From NCBI GenBank assembly GCA_001899635.1, contig MKVQ01000040.1, positions 189,915-253,914 on the forward strand: a DNA stretch of 64,000 nt, in the 5' to 3' direction. Source of the DNA: Myxococcales bacterium 68-20 (GTDB lineage: Bacteria > Myxococcota_A > Polyangia > Polyangiales > Polyangiaceae). The translations under genes were made by a program, and so were the position numbers. The notes beneath the pieces are model-generated. The model saw only the letters and a program-made list of their open reading frames with translations. It was not told the origin of the DNA and searched no databases. This document shows positions 45,667 to 53,957 of the stretch, piece by piece. Positions within the stretch are counted from its first letter, which is position 1; each line of letters starts with the position of its first letter.

Positions 45667-47067
45667 TCAGGAGCCCGTGTCGGCGTCGAGCGCTGTCCGG
45701 ATCAGGCTTGCGACCTGGATCGGGCTCGACTCGTCGACCACGCCGAACACCGCGCGCGCGTCGAGGATGGTCACGGCCACGGATCCGCAGGCCTCCTCGA
45801 GAGGCTGGGCCGCGCCCTCGTCGAGACGCACCACGACGGCTGCGCCTGCGAGGGCCATCGGCCAGAGCGGCGCGTATGCAGGCACGAGCGGCAATGCGAC
45901 GACGTCGAGCTCCACGCCGTCGCCGAGACGGATCGTGGAAAGCGAGTGGGGGACGGGCAGCGGCGGTGCCGGGTCCGCCGGCGGTACCGCGTCGGCGAGT
46001 GAGAGGACCGTGTGTCCGAGGACGGCGAGGCGGGCCGCCGTCGCGGCGACGACGAGGCGTGCGGCGCCCACGAAGCCGGCCGTCTTCGCGCGAGCCGCCG
46101 AGGCGCGCACGAGGTGAAGCTGGTCGGCGCCGCAGAGCTGCACGCGCGAGGACGCGTGTCCGAGCTGCTTGATCCGGCCCTTCGCGTCGAGCCGGATGGC
46201 GGCATCGAGGATGTCGGCGTCGGAGTGAGGGAGCTCGTCGAGCAGCTCGTCGAGCATGGCCGGCACCCGGAGGCGCGCGAGCACGTGCTGATCGATCGCG
46301 TGGAGAGCTTCGCCGGTGCTGCCGTCGGCCGCGATCAGCGTTCCGTTCGGGAGTGTGCCGGCGCGCTCTCGGAGCTCGGTCGCCTTCTCGGCGAGCGCGC
46401 GGGCCTCCTCGACGAGCGCGCGCGTGGGCACGTTGATCCGCCGCATGATCGCGGGGGCGCCGGGCGCGAAGGTCGCGGTTCCCTCCCGCTCGGAGAGCAT
46501 GCGCGTGATCGCCTTCAGGCCTTCGAGCCGGACGTACACGGCGTCGACGACCTCGCCGGAGGCGATGCGTACCTCGCCGGAGCCCTTCGATGTCGAGACC
46601 GTCAGCGTTCCCGAGCGCCTCTCGGTCGAGAGGACGACGAGGAGATCGGCGAGCGGCGCGTGCTCGAGCGAATGCGACGAAGGCGCGAGGCTGAGATGCC
46701 GGGGATGGTCCGAGTTGCCGGGCGGCTTCGCGAGCTCGCCGATGCGCGCGATGATCCGGTCGACGTCCTTGCGGACGATCCGCGAGTCGCTCTCGGTCCC
46801 CGTCTCCGACTCGACGAGCACGATCAGCGGCGGAACCTGCGGCAGCTCCACCGAGAGAGCGTCGATGACACCGAGGTTTCCGTCGAGCGGCTCGGCGACC
46901 TCGCGCGCGGCGATCACGACGTCGTACGCTCCCGCCTTCGCGCGCTCGCATGCCATCTGCGAGCCATTCGCGAGCGAGACCTTGAGCCCGCGCTCACGGA
47001 GCACACCCGCGAGCTCGGCGAGCGCATCGACGTCGTGGTCGACGAGGAGGACACGACTAGCCGGCAT
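45667..47067 (-). CDS. Response regulator with DUF4388 domain
   Basis: A 466-residue protein. An N-terminal receiver-like domain (MPASRVLLVDHDVDALAELA, then YDVVIAAREVAEP) lacks the usual phospho-Asp: the beta-3 end is VVIAARE instead of D-x-x-M-P. A DUF4388 domain follows (~155-235; LEHAPLADLLVVLSTERRSG and VRIASGEVVDAVYV). The C-terminal half contains helical stretches and a beta/alpha segment (LVVAATAARLAVLGHTVLSL to VVVRLDEGAAQPL) that may be a degenerate MglA-like fold without P-loop. The start overlaps the upstream regulator by 11 bases. A regulator of motility or signalling is likely. Confidence 0.8.
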   Translation of the reverse strand: MPASRVLLVDHDVDALAELAGVLRERGLKVSLANGSQMACERAKAGAYDVVIAAREVAEPLDGNLGVIDALSVELPQVPPLIVLVESETGTESDSRIVRKDVDRIIARIGELAKPPGNSDHPRHLSLAPSSHSLEHAPLADLLVVLSTERRSGTLTVSTSKGSGEVRIASGEVVDAVYVRLEGLKAITRMLSEREGTATFAPGAPAIMRRINVPTRALVEEARALAEKATELRERAGTLPNGTLIAADGSTGEALHAIDQHVLARLRVPAMLDELLDELPHSDADILDAAIRLDAKGRIKQLGHASSRVQLCGADQLHLVRASAARAKTAGFVGAARLVVAATAARLAVLGHTVLSLADAVPPADPAPPLPVPHSLSTIRLGDGVELDVVALPLVPAYAPLWPMALAGAAVVVRLDEGAAQPLEEACGSVAVTILDARAVFGVVDESSPIQVASLIRTALDADTGS

Positions 47068-48790
47068 TCGGTGCTCCGACGGCGGAGAGACGGCGCTCGA
47101 TGATGTCCGCGAGGAGCGGATCGGCGGCGTGCACACCTTGGAAGCGCTCGCCGACGATTCGACCGCAGCAGACCCACGTGTTGTGCTCGGCCTCGATCAC
47201 GATCGCCTCGACGTTGTCGCAGCCGGGCTCGGAGCGGACGTCGTGGACGCGCGGTGTCCCGACCTGACGCGCCGCTGCCGCGAGCCCGAGGCCGGGCTGG
47301 AGGGTCGTCGTCACCAGGGATTCGCCGCCGCGTTGTGCTTCCTTGCAGGCGCGCGCGGCGAGCGCGAAGAGCGCCGAGCATGCGATGTCGAGCGGGTACG
47401 AAGAGCGCGGCCCCGCGTCCAGCATCGGGCGGGAGAGCAGCGCGTCGACGATCTCGTTCAGCTGGAGGCCGTCAAGCGAGAGCGCATGCACCGGCGAGCG
47501 AGCGTCGTCGACGGCGCGTGCGCGGGCCGTCTTCACGAGCCGCCGGAGCGTCGTCCCGTCGTGCGGGAACGTGGCGACGCCGACGGCGACGGGCGGCCCC
47601 TTGCTGCGAGGGTCCGGCGATCGGGAGCTGCCGCTTCCGCTCTGTCCGCCGCTGAAATGAGAGCCACGCGGCCTGGCGCGACGATCACCGAGGAGCCGCG
47701 CGAGAATGCGGCGGCGGCAGGACTGGGCGCCGAGGCCGGTGGTCTCCGGCAAGAACACGAGGAGATCTCCGTCCTCGAGGCCGCAAAGCGCGTCGGTCGT
47801 GCGGACGATGTCGGCGATCTCGCGCGTGGCCTCCTCACGTCGGTTCGGCCTGTCGCCGGGGATCGTGATCGCCAGGACGCTGCATCGCCGGTCGTGTCGC
47901 TGTGCGAGCGTGAGCAGGCGATCGGCGACGGTGCGGAAGTGCTTCGGCGGGAAGACGCGCACGCTCTCGTCGATCGGATCCTGACGGTCGACGATCGAGA
48001 GCATCGCGGCGGCGAGGTCGGCGAGCTGGGCGATGTCCGCCTCCACCGCGGCCGGAGCGCGGTCGAGGATGAGCATGCCGATCGGGCCCGAGGCCACGAT
48101 GAGTGGAACGACGCGGGCCGCGCGTGCCTGGACGAGACGCGAGAGGTCGGCGGGGGCGCAGGTCGATGGCAGATCGAGCGCCGTGCCGACCGAGGCGAGC
48201 AAGACGCGCTCGCTGTCGTCGTCGCCGAACGTCGCGTAGAGCGCGACGCCCTGCGCGGAGCTGAGCTGCGAGACGCCGTCCACGATCGTCCGTACGGCGT
48301 CCGAGGGAGCGGCGCCGCGTGCGAAGCGGACGAGCCGATCGTACGTCTCCAGGCGCTTGCGCTCGCGGGCGAGCTTCGCCTCGAGGGTCGTCACCTCGCG
48401 CTTGCGTGCCTGCTCGGCCTTCACGTCGTCGAGGACGCGCGCGATGGCCTCGCCGGTCGGGGGCGCGACGAGGACGCCGCCGGCGCCGAGCGAGAGAGCC
48501 TCGGGGCCTCGATCGAGCTCGGCCGGATGCAGGACGATCTGCACGCGAACGCCGGGCGACACACTCGGCAGGTGATGGCAGAGCGCAAGAGCCGCGCCGC
48601 CCTCCACGCGGAGCTCCACGAAGGCGACGTCGATGCGGCCTTCGGTGGCGACCTTCACCGCCTCCTCGACGGAGGCTGCCGTGAGATGGAGGTCGCCTGC
48701 GTCGTGGACCACGTGCGCGAGCGCGCGGCGTACGTCCTCGTCCTCGACGACGACGAGCACGCGGAGCGACGCAGCCTGGCTCGCGCTCAT
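47057..48790 (-). CDS. REC-GAF-degenerate GGDEF protein
   Basis: A 577-residue signalling protein. N-terminal receiver-like domain (~8-125; ASLRVLVVVEDEDVRRALAH) has FVELRVEGG where D-x-x-M-P is expected. A coiled linker (~125-165; RKREVTTLEAKLARERKRLE) precedes a GAF-like domain (~165-310; SSAQGVALYATFGDDDSERV). A GGDEF-like domain follows (~330-470) in which the catalytic GGDEF is replaced (CGLEDGDLLVFLPETTG), so it should not make c-di-GMP; VAVGVATFPHDG is the late conserved strand. ATG overlaps the dapF stop (ATGA). Confidence 0.82.
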   Translation of the reverse strand: MSASQAASLRVLVVVEDEDVRRALAHVVHDAGDLHLTAASVEEAVKVATEGRIDVAFVELRVEGGAALALCHHLPSVSPGVRVQIVLHPAELDRGPEALSLGAGGVLVAPPTGEAIARVLDDVKAEQARKREVTTLEAKLARERKRLETYDRLVRFARGAAPSDAVRTIVDGVSQLSSAQGVALYATFGDDDSERVLLASVGTALDLPSTCAPADLSRLVQARAARVVPLIVASGPIGMLILDRAPAAVEADIAQLADLAAAMLSIVDRQDPIDESVRVFPPKHFRTVADRLLTLAQRHDRRCSVLAITIPGDRPNRREEATREIADIVRTTDALCGLEDGDLLVFLPETTGLGAQSCRRRILARLLGDRRARPRGSHFSGGQSGSGSSRSPDPRSKGPPVAVGVATFPHDGTTLRRLVKTARARAVDDARSPVHALSLDGLQLNEIVDALLSRPMLDAGPRSSYPLDIACSALFALAARACKEAQRGGESLVTTTLQPGLGLAAAARQVGTPRVHDVRSEPGCDNVEAIVIEAEHNTWVCCGRIVGERFQGVHAADPLLADIIERRLSAVGAPNAG

Positions 48791-49659
48791 CGTGGCGCGG
48801 CCTCTCGTGTGGCGACGCGACCCGAGAAGACATGGCGCGCGGGGCCGCGCATGATCGCGTGTCCCTTTGCGTCGAGCCGGATGTGGAGCACGCCGCCCGG
48901 AAGCTTCACGGCGACCTCGGTGTTGGCCGGTGACCAGCCCTTCTCCACGGCGACCGCGACGGTCGCGCACGCGCCGGTCCCGCAGGCCTGCGTGATGCCG
49001 ACGCCCCGCTCCCAGACCACCAGATCGATCTCCGTGGGCGATCGCACGACGGCGAACTCCACGTTCGTCCCCGCCGGGAAGCGCGGGTGCTTCTCCACGC
49101 GCGGGCCGATGCGCCGAATGTCGTCCATGGAGGCCGCACGTCGCGTGATCGCGTGCGGGTTGCCGGCATCACCGAGGGAGAGCTCCCAGACGTCGCCGTC
49201 GAGGTCGAGGCGGACGTCTTCGGTCCAGCGCACGACCCCCATGTCGACGGTGATGAGGCCGCGCTCGTCCCGGTCGTCGATCGTGCAGGGCTTCACGCCC
49301 GCGTCGGTGTCGAAGGTGAGCGTCCCGTCGATGACCCCGCGTGTGCGCGCCACGTGGAGCGCGACGCAGCGGAGCCCGTTCCCGCACATCTCCGGGATCG
49401 AGCCGTCCGCATTGATGACGACCATGCGCCCGGCCGCGCCCGAGGTCTTCGCGGGGAGGACGAGGAGCACGCCGTCGGCGCCGATGCCGAGCCTGCGGTC
49501 ACAGAGCTCGCGTGCGCGTTCGACCGACACGGCATCCGTGCGCTCTGCCTCGACGACGACGAAATCGTTGCCGAGGCCTTCGTACTTGTAGAAGCCGAGA
49601 TCTCCTCCGTCGTTCGGAGCGAGCTGCCCAGCTCTTGCGGAGCTCTCGAGGCCCACCAT
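48787..49659 (-). CDS. dapF: Diaminopimelate epimerase DapF
   Basis: A 290-residue epimerase converting LL- to meso-diaminopimelate for lysine and peptidoglycan. Both active-site cysteines are present in PEMCGNGLRC and QACGTGACAT. Other signatures: YEGLGNDFVVV, GIGADGVLLV and DAGNPHAI. ATG 49659 (MVGLESSARAG) is used; ATG 49695 would add 12 residues. Its stop overlaps the REC-GAF gene start, an unusual coupling of a biosynthetic enzyme to signalling genes. dapA and dapB lie 12 kb away in the same window. Confidence 0.95.
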   Translation of the reverse strand: MVGLESSARAGQLAPNDGGDLGFYKYEGLGNDFVVVEAERTDAVSVERARELCDRRLGIGADGVLLVLPAKTSGAAGRMVVINADGSIPEMCGNGLRCVALHVARTRGVIDGTLTFDTDAGVKPCTIDDRDERGLITVDMGVVRWTEDVRLDLDGDVWELSLGDAGNPHAITRRAASMDDIRRIGPRVEKHPRFPAGTNVEFAVVRSPTEIDLVVWERGVGITQACGTGACATVAVAVEKGWSPANTEVAVKLPGGVLHIRLDAKGHAIMRGPARHVFSGRVATREAAPR

Positions 49660-49731
49660 ACGCACGACTGACGTTATCACGGCCGGCGCATGCATGCGTG
49701 CGCGCCGTGCGTGCGTGCCGCGCGGGCGCCG

Positions 49732-50049
49732 TCACACGGGTCGGAGTAGCCGGGCGAGTAGGGTGTTTTCGTCGAGCCCGGCCGGGTCGACGGCGACGAG
49801 CTTCTTCTGCGAGGTCTCGCCGCGAACGATTGTGACGTTTCGCCGGGGCAGCCCCAGCGCCGCCGCGAGCACCCGCACGAGCTCTTCGTTCGCGGCGCCG
49901 TCGACCGGAGGCGCCGCCAGGGCCACCTCCAGCGCGTCGCCGCGAGGCCCCACGATGCGGCTCTTCTTCGCGCGCGGCTTCGCGTGCACCTCGAAGCGCA
50001 TCGCCCCGTCCTTCTCGCTGAGCTTGATCGTCACGCTTCCCGACGCCAC
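49732..50049 (-). CDS. DUF167/YggU-family protein
   Basis: A 105-residue protein of the small DUF167 (YggU) family. The family signature is clear: VHAKPRAKKSRIVGPRGDAL then APPVDGAANEELVRVLAAAL and VTIVRGETSQKKLV. The GTG start (MASGSVTIK) is the first in frame. Its function is not established; it often lies in operons with YggT, ProC or septation genes. Here it lies 72 bases upstream of dapF on the same strand. Confidence 0.92.
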   Translation of the reverse strand: MASGSVTIKLSEKDGAMRFEVHAKPRAKKSRIVGPRGDALEVALAAPPVDGAANEELVRVLAAALGLPRRNVTIVRGETSQKKLVAVDPAGLDENTLLARLLRPV

Positions 50050-50106
50050 ATCTGGCAGAGTAGCGAGAGCATGTCACGTCCAGGGCGGTTCACCATCGGC
50101 GAAGTA

Positions 50107-50207
50107 GGGGCTGGCGCCGCGACAACCCGCAGAGCTGAGTCCTCGGCTCGCGTCGACTCCATGCGCGCCGCAGGCGCACCTCTGCGGGTGGTCGGGGCGC
50201 GAGCCCC
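50107..50207. repeat. Inverted pair of the dispersed repeat (copies B and C)
   Basis: 50107-50134 (ggggctggcgccgcgacaac, then ccgcagag) and 50180-50207 are reverse complements with only three mismatches over 28 bases, flanking a 45-base loop with its own gagtc/gactc dyad. The right arm plus loop on the minus strand matches copy A at 35891-35949. It occupies the gap between yggU and the aroKB gene, ending 58 bases before its ATG. It could fold into a stable hairpin in the aroKB leader. Confidence 0.7.
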
Positions 50208-50264
50208 AAACGCGCACGTCGCGCTCGTAGCGGGCCTCTGCGCCAAGCTCACCGTGGAGTCCTG

Positions 50265-51842
50265 ATGCGTACCGTCGTGCTCAGCGGTTTCATGGCCACC
50301 GGCAAGAGCACCATCGGTCGCCTCGTCGCCGAGAAGCTCGGGCTGCCGTTCCTCGACACCGACGCGATCCTCGCAGAGGAGGTCGGCCGGCCCGTGGGCG
50401 AGATCTTCGCGGCAGAGGGCGAGGCGCGCTTTCGCGATCACGAAGCACGGATCATCCAGCCGCTGCTCGCAGACGGCGTTCCGCGCGTGCTCTCGTTCGG
50501 CGGCGGCTCGATGACGATCCCGCGCGTGCGTCACGCCGCGCTCGAGGCGGCGACCGTCGTGACGCTGACGGCCACGCCCGAGACGATCGCGGCGCGCGTG
50601 CCCTCGCCGACGGATCGTCCGAACCTCGGAGCAGCCTCGGTGCTCGATCGCGCGCGTGACCTCATCGCCCTCCGTCGCGAGGTCTACGGCGAGTGCCACG
50701 CGTCGATCGCGACGGACGGGCGCGCACCCGAGGAGATCGCAGCGTGCATCGTCGAGCTCGCGCGTCGCGATACCGTCGCGATCCCGCTCGGCGTGCGCTC
50801 GTACGTGGTGGAGCTGACTCACGGCCGCCCCGACGTCCTCGGCGCGGCGCTGAAAGAGCTCGCCCCGTCGAGCATCGTCACGGTGACGGACGAAAACCTC
50901 GTCACCATGCGCGGCGCCTGGCTCGACGCAGCGCTCGCATCGCTCGGTCTCCGTGAGACGCGCATCGTCCTGTCCCCGGGCGAGGCGAACAAGACGCTCG
51001 CCTCGATCTCCCGCATCTGGGACGCCGCGCTCTCCGAGGGCGTCGATCGGCAAGCCGTCGTCGTCGCGTTCGGTGGAGGCGTCGCCGGCGACCTCGCGGG
51101 CTTCGCCGCCTCGACGCTCCTCCGCGGCGTCCGCTGCGTGCAGGTCCCGACCTCGCTCCTCTCGATGGTCGACTCGTCGGTGGGCGGCAAGACGGGCTTC
51201 GACCATGCTGCAGGGAAGAACCTCCTCGGCGCGTTTTTCCAGCCGTCGCGTGTCGTCATCGACCTCGAGCACCTGAAGACTCTGCCGCCGCGCGAGCGTC
51301 GGGCCGGCCTTGCGGAGGTGGTGAAGATCGCGCTCGTGCGCGAGCCGCCGCTGCTCGAGCTCCTCGAGTCACGCGCCGAGGCGATCGCGCGTGGTGACCG
51401 GGACGTTCTGCGCGACGTCGTCCGGGCGTCGGTGATCGCGAAGATGCGCGTCGTGCGCGAGGACGAGCACGAGACCGGCGCGCGCGCGCTCCTCAACCTC
51501 GGGCATACGCTGGGCCACGCGCTCGAGTCGCACGGCGGATACGCGCGCTGGCTCCACGGCGAAGCGGTCGCGATCGGCACGGTGCTCGAGATCGCCGCCG
51601 CGGAGCGTCTCGGCCTCACGCCGGCGGGGACGAGCGAGCGCGCTGCGTCGCTGTTCGAGCGCTTCGGCCTCCCGACGACGGTCGACCTCGCCACCGTGGA
51701 CGCGGCGTGGCCCTACGTGATGAGCGACAAGAAGCGGACGCTGTCGGCAGTGAAGCTGCCGGTCGTGACGGGCCCCGGCGAAGGTCGGGTGGAGCGCGTC
51801 GAGCTCGATGCGCTGCGCGCGGCCGTCACGGGCGCCGAATGA
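50265..51842 (+). CDS. aroKB: Fused shikimate kinase / 3-dehydroquinate synthase (AroK-AroB)
   Basis: A 525-residue bifunctional enzyme. Residues 1-165 are shikimate kinase: P-loop GFMATGKSTIG, Asp/Arg in FLDTDAILAEE and FRDHEARI, and GGGSM. Residues ~175-525 are dehydroquinate synthase: SPGEANKTLASISRIWDAAL, FGGGVAGDLAGFAAST, QVPTSLLSMVDSSVGGKTGF, and metal ligands in EVVKIA, NLGHTLGHALE and LHGEAVAIG. The two catalyse steps 5 and 2 of the shikimate pathway. The two enzymes are adjacent genes in many bacteria; fusion is uncommon. ATG 50265 begins directly at the kinase core. Confidence 0.95.
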   Translation: MRTVVLSGFMATGKSTIGRLVAEKLGLPFLDTDAILAEEVGRPVGEIFAAEGEARFRDHEARIIQPLLADGVPRVLSFGGGSMTIPRVRHAALEAATVVTLTATPETIAARVPSPTDRPNLGAASVLDRARDLIALRREVYGECHASIATDGRAPEEIAACIVELARRDTVAIPLGVRSYVVELTHGRPDVLGAALKELAPSSIVTVTDENLVTMRGAWLDAALASLGLRETRIVLSPGEANKTLASISRIWDAALSEGVDRQAVVVAFGGGVAGDLAGFAASTLLRGVRCVQVPTSLLSMVDSSVGGKTGFDHAAGKNLLGAFFQPSRVVIDLEHLKTLPPRERRAGLAEVVKIALVREPPLLELLESRAEAIARGDRDVLRDVVRASVIAKMRVVREDEHETGARALLNLGHTLGHALESHGGYARWLHGEAVAIGTVLEIAAAERLGLTPAGTSERAASLFERFGLPTTVDLATVDAAWPYVMSDKKRTLSAVKLPVVTGPGEGRVERVELDALRAAVTGAE

Positions 51843-52071
51843 CGGCGCCCATGACAACTGCTCGAGCGGTGCCTTCGTGATCCCGAGAGCCTCCTGGAGG
51901 CACCGCGATCGAAGTGACGCCGTGCTCGCTCGTGCGCGAGCATGTGGCGACGTTCCTGGCGCACTCCCGCGAGAGCCACGGCTCGCCGCTCTCTCGCTAC
52001 GCTCTGCGCTCCAGACGCGCTCGGGCAGGAGCGGCGACGGCTGACCCACGACCGTCGCGCGATGATCGGAT

Positions 52072-52797
52072 TCAGAACGTGAAGCCGCCGTCGACCTCGA
52101 GCGTCGTCCCGTTGACGTAGTCGTTCTCGAAGACCGCTTGGATCATCTTCGCGATGTCGTCGGGAAGCCCGATGCGGCCGGCGGGGATACGCTGCTTGTA
52201 CGCCGCGACCCGGGGCTCGGGGATGCTGCGGAACATCGGGGTGTCGATGAGCCCTGGGGCGATCGCGACGACGCGGATCTTGAAGAACGCGAGCTCCTGT
52301 GCCCACGTGCGCGTGAGCGCGTCGACGGCTGCCTTCGTCGCGGCGTAGGCCGATTGCCCGGCATTGCCACGACGCGAGATCGACGAGAGGTTCACGATCG
52401 CGCCCTTCGACTTCGCACGGATCATGTGCGTGATCGCCGCGCGGGCGACGAGGAACGTCCCGGTGAGGTTCGTCTGCAGCGTGTCGTTCCAGCTCTCGAG
52501 GTCGAGCGTCTCGATGCCACCGCGCGTGAGTTTCACCAGCGCCCCGTCGCGCAGGATCGCCGCGTTGTTGACGACGCCGTCGATCCGGCCGTACTCGGCG
52601 GCGATCCGGTCGACCGCGGTCGCGACGGCGGCGGGATCGCGCACGTCGGCCTCGACCGAGAGCGCGCCATCGAGGGCACATGGGACCTTGTCGATGGCGC
52701 CGACATGTGCGCCGGCATGCACGAGACGCTCGACGACCGCGCGGCCGATTCCGCCCGCAGCTCCAGTGACGACGACGACGCGATCAGTCAGGTCCAT
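52072..52797 (-). CDS. SDR-family 3-oxoacyl-ACP reductase-like enzyme
   Basis: A 241-residue short-chain dehydrogenase/reductase. Rossmann TGAAGGIGRAVVERL (TGxxxGIG), NNAAI, Ser in IVNLSSISRRG, and catalytic Y-x3-K in SAYAATKAAVD are all present. The N-terminus MDLTDRVVVVTG and APGLIDTPMF are typical of FabG-like enzymes using NAD(P)H. It starts 6 bases after the lpxD stop, so they are co-transcribed. Substrate unknown; a role in hydroxy-fatty acid supply to lipid A is possible but unproven. Confidence 0.85.
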   Translation of the reverse strand: MDLTDRVVVVTGAAGGIGRAVVERLVHAGAHVGAIDKVPCALDGALSVEADVRDPAAVATAVDRIAAEYGRIDGVVNNAAILRDGALVKLTRGGIETLDLESWNDTLQTNLTGTFLVARAAITHMIRAKSKGAIVNLSSISRRGNAGQSAYAATKAAVDALTRTWAQELAFFKIRVVAIAPGLIDTPMFRSIPEPRVAAYKQRIPAGRIGLPDDIAKMIQAVFENDYVNGTTLEVDGGFTF

Positions 52798-52803
52798 CGA
52801 TGT

Positions 52804-53736
52804 TCAGCTCCGAGGCTTGTTCCAGAATCGCTCGGGGAGGAGCGCCGCCGGCTGCCCCATCGTCTTCGCGAAGTCGGGCACGTCCTTGACGACGACAGAC
52901 CCGAGGCCGACCGTCGCCTCGCGTCCGATACGGACGTTGTCGACGATGGTCGCGCTCGGCGCGATCCACGCGTGGTCGCCGATCACCACGCTGCCTGCGA
53001 TCTGCGCGGTGCCGATGATGACCGCGTGCTCGCCGATCACGACGTTGTGCGCGATGTGGACGAGGTTGTCGATCTTCGCGCCCTTCTTCACGATCGTGTC
53101 CGCGAGCGACCCGCGATCGATGCACGCGTTCGCGCCGATGTCGACGTCGTCCTCGATCACGACGCCCCCGATGTGCGGGAAATGCTCCCACGTTCCATCG
53201 GCTGCGCGCTGGTAACCGAAGCCGGACGTGCCGATCACGGCGCCTGCGTGGATCGTGACGTCGTTGCCGATGCGAACGCCGTCGTAGAGGTGGACGTTTC
53301 CGTGGAGCACCGAGCCTCGGCCGATCGTGCAGCGACCGATGTTGCAGCCCGGACCGACGTGGGCCGTGGGATCAATGTGCGCGTCGGGATGCACGACCGC
53401 GCTCGGATGGACGCCGGCAGGCGGCTTCGGTGGAGCGAACCACGCCCGCACGAGGCGAAGGAACTCGAGCCGCGGGTCGGCGACGACGATGATCGCCTTG
53501 TCCGCCGGCGGATCCGCGAGCTCGGTCAGCTCCGAACCGCAGAGGATGACGGAAGCCTTCGTTTTTCGGAGCCACGCCTCGGCGCTGCCGTACCCGGGAC
53601 GGATGAACGCAAGCCCTCCCGGCTCGGCGGTGTCGAGCGTCACCGGTCGGCTGAACGTCACCGCGCGTGACCCATGGAACGCGAGGACCACGTTACCGAG
53701 GCGGTCGAGGACTTCAGGGATGCCGTGCAGGGTCAT
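52804..53736 (-). CDS. lpxD: UDP-3-O-acylglucosamine N-acyltransferase LpxD-like
   Basis: A 310-residue acyltransferase with an N-terminal uridine-binding-like domain (~1-100; [20 protein letters not shown]) and a left-handed beta-helix of hexapeptide repeats (~105-290; [20 protein letters not shown]). The LpxD catalytic region is present: GTSGFGY, the [20 protein letters not shown] strand and [12 protein letters not shown]. It adds 3-hydroxyacyl to UDP-3-O-acylglucosamine in lipid A synthesis. The other lpx genes are not nearby. A related LpxD-like sugar acyltransferase cannot be excluded. Confidence 0.88.
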   Translation of the reverse strand: MTLHGIPEVLDRLGNVVLAFHGSRAVTFSRPVTLDTAEPGGLAFIRPGYGSAEAWLRKTKASVILCGSELTELADPPADKAIIVVADPRLEFLRLVRAWFAPPKPPAGVHPSAVVHPDAHIDPTAHVGPGCNIGRCTIGRGSVLHGNVHLYDGVRIGNDVTIHAGAVIGTSGFGYQRAADGTWEHFPHIGGVVIEDDVDIGANACIDRGSLADTIVKKGAKIDNLVHIAHNVVIGEHAVIIGTAQIAGSVVIGDHAWIAPSATIVDNVRIGREATVGLGSVVVKDVPDFAKTMGQPAALLPERFWNKPRS

Positions 53737-53957
53737 GGCCGCCGAAGGCTAGAGGGCGGCTGCGCGCGATTCCAGCGAATACCAGCGCGGAGGTCGGGTT
53801 GGAGCACGCAGGGGCTCGACGGAGGCGCGCGCGGTCATTGCCGCGGAGCTCCAAAGGCAGCCTCGACGCGGATGCGAGCGCGCCCTCGGCGGAGCAGGTA
53901 GCGGAGGCGTGGACGGAGGAGCTGAAGACGCGGCTCGACGACGTCGTGATCGGCGCG

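Noticed and set aside
46316-49591. A 1091-codon open frame on the plus strand
   Set aside because: It is entirely antisense to dapF and the two regulator genes, has Arg/Ser-rich shadow composition and no domain. High GC keeps such frames open by chance.
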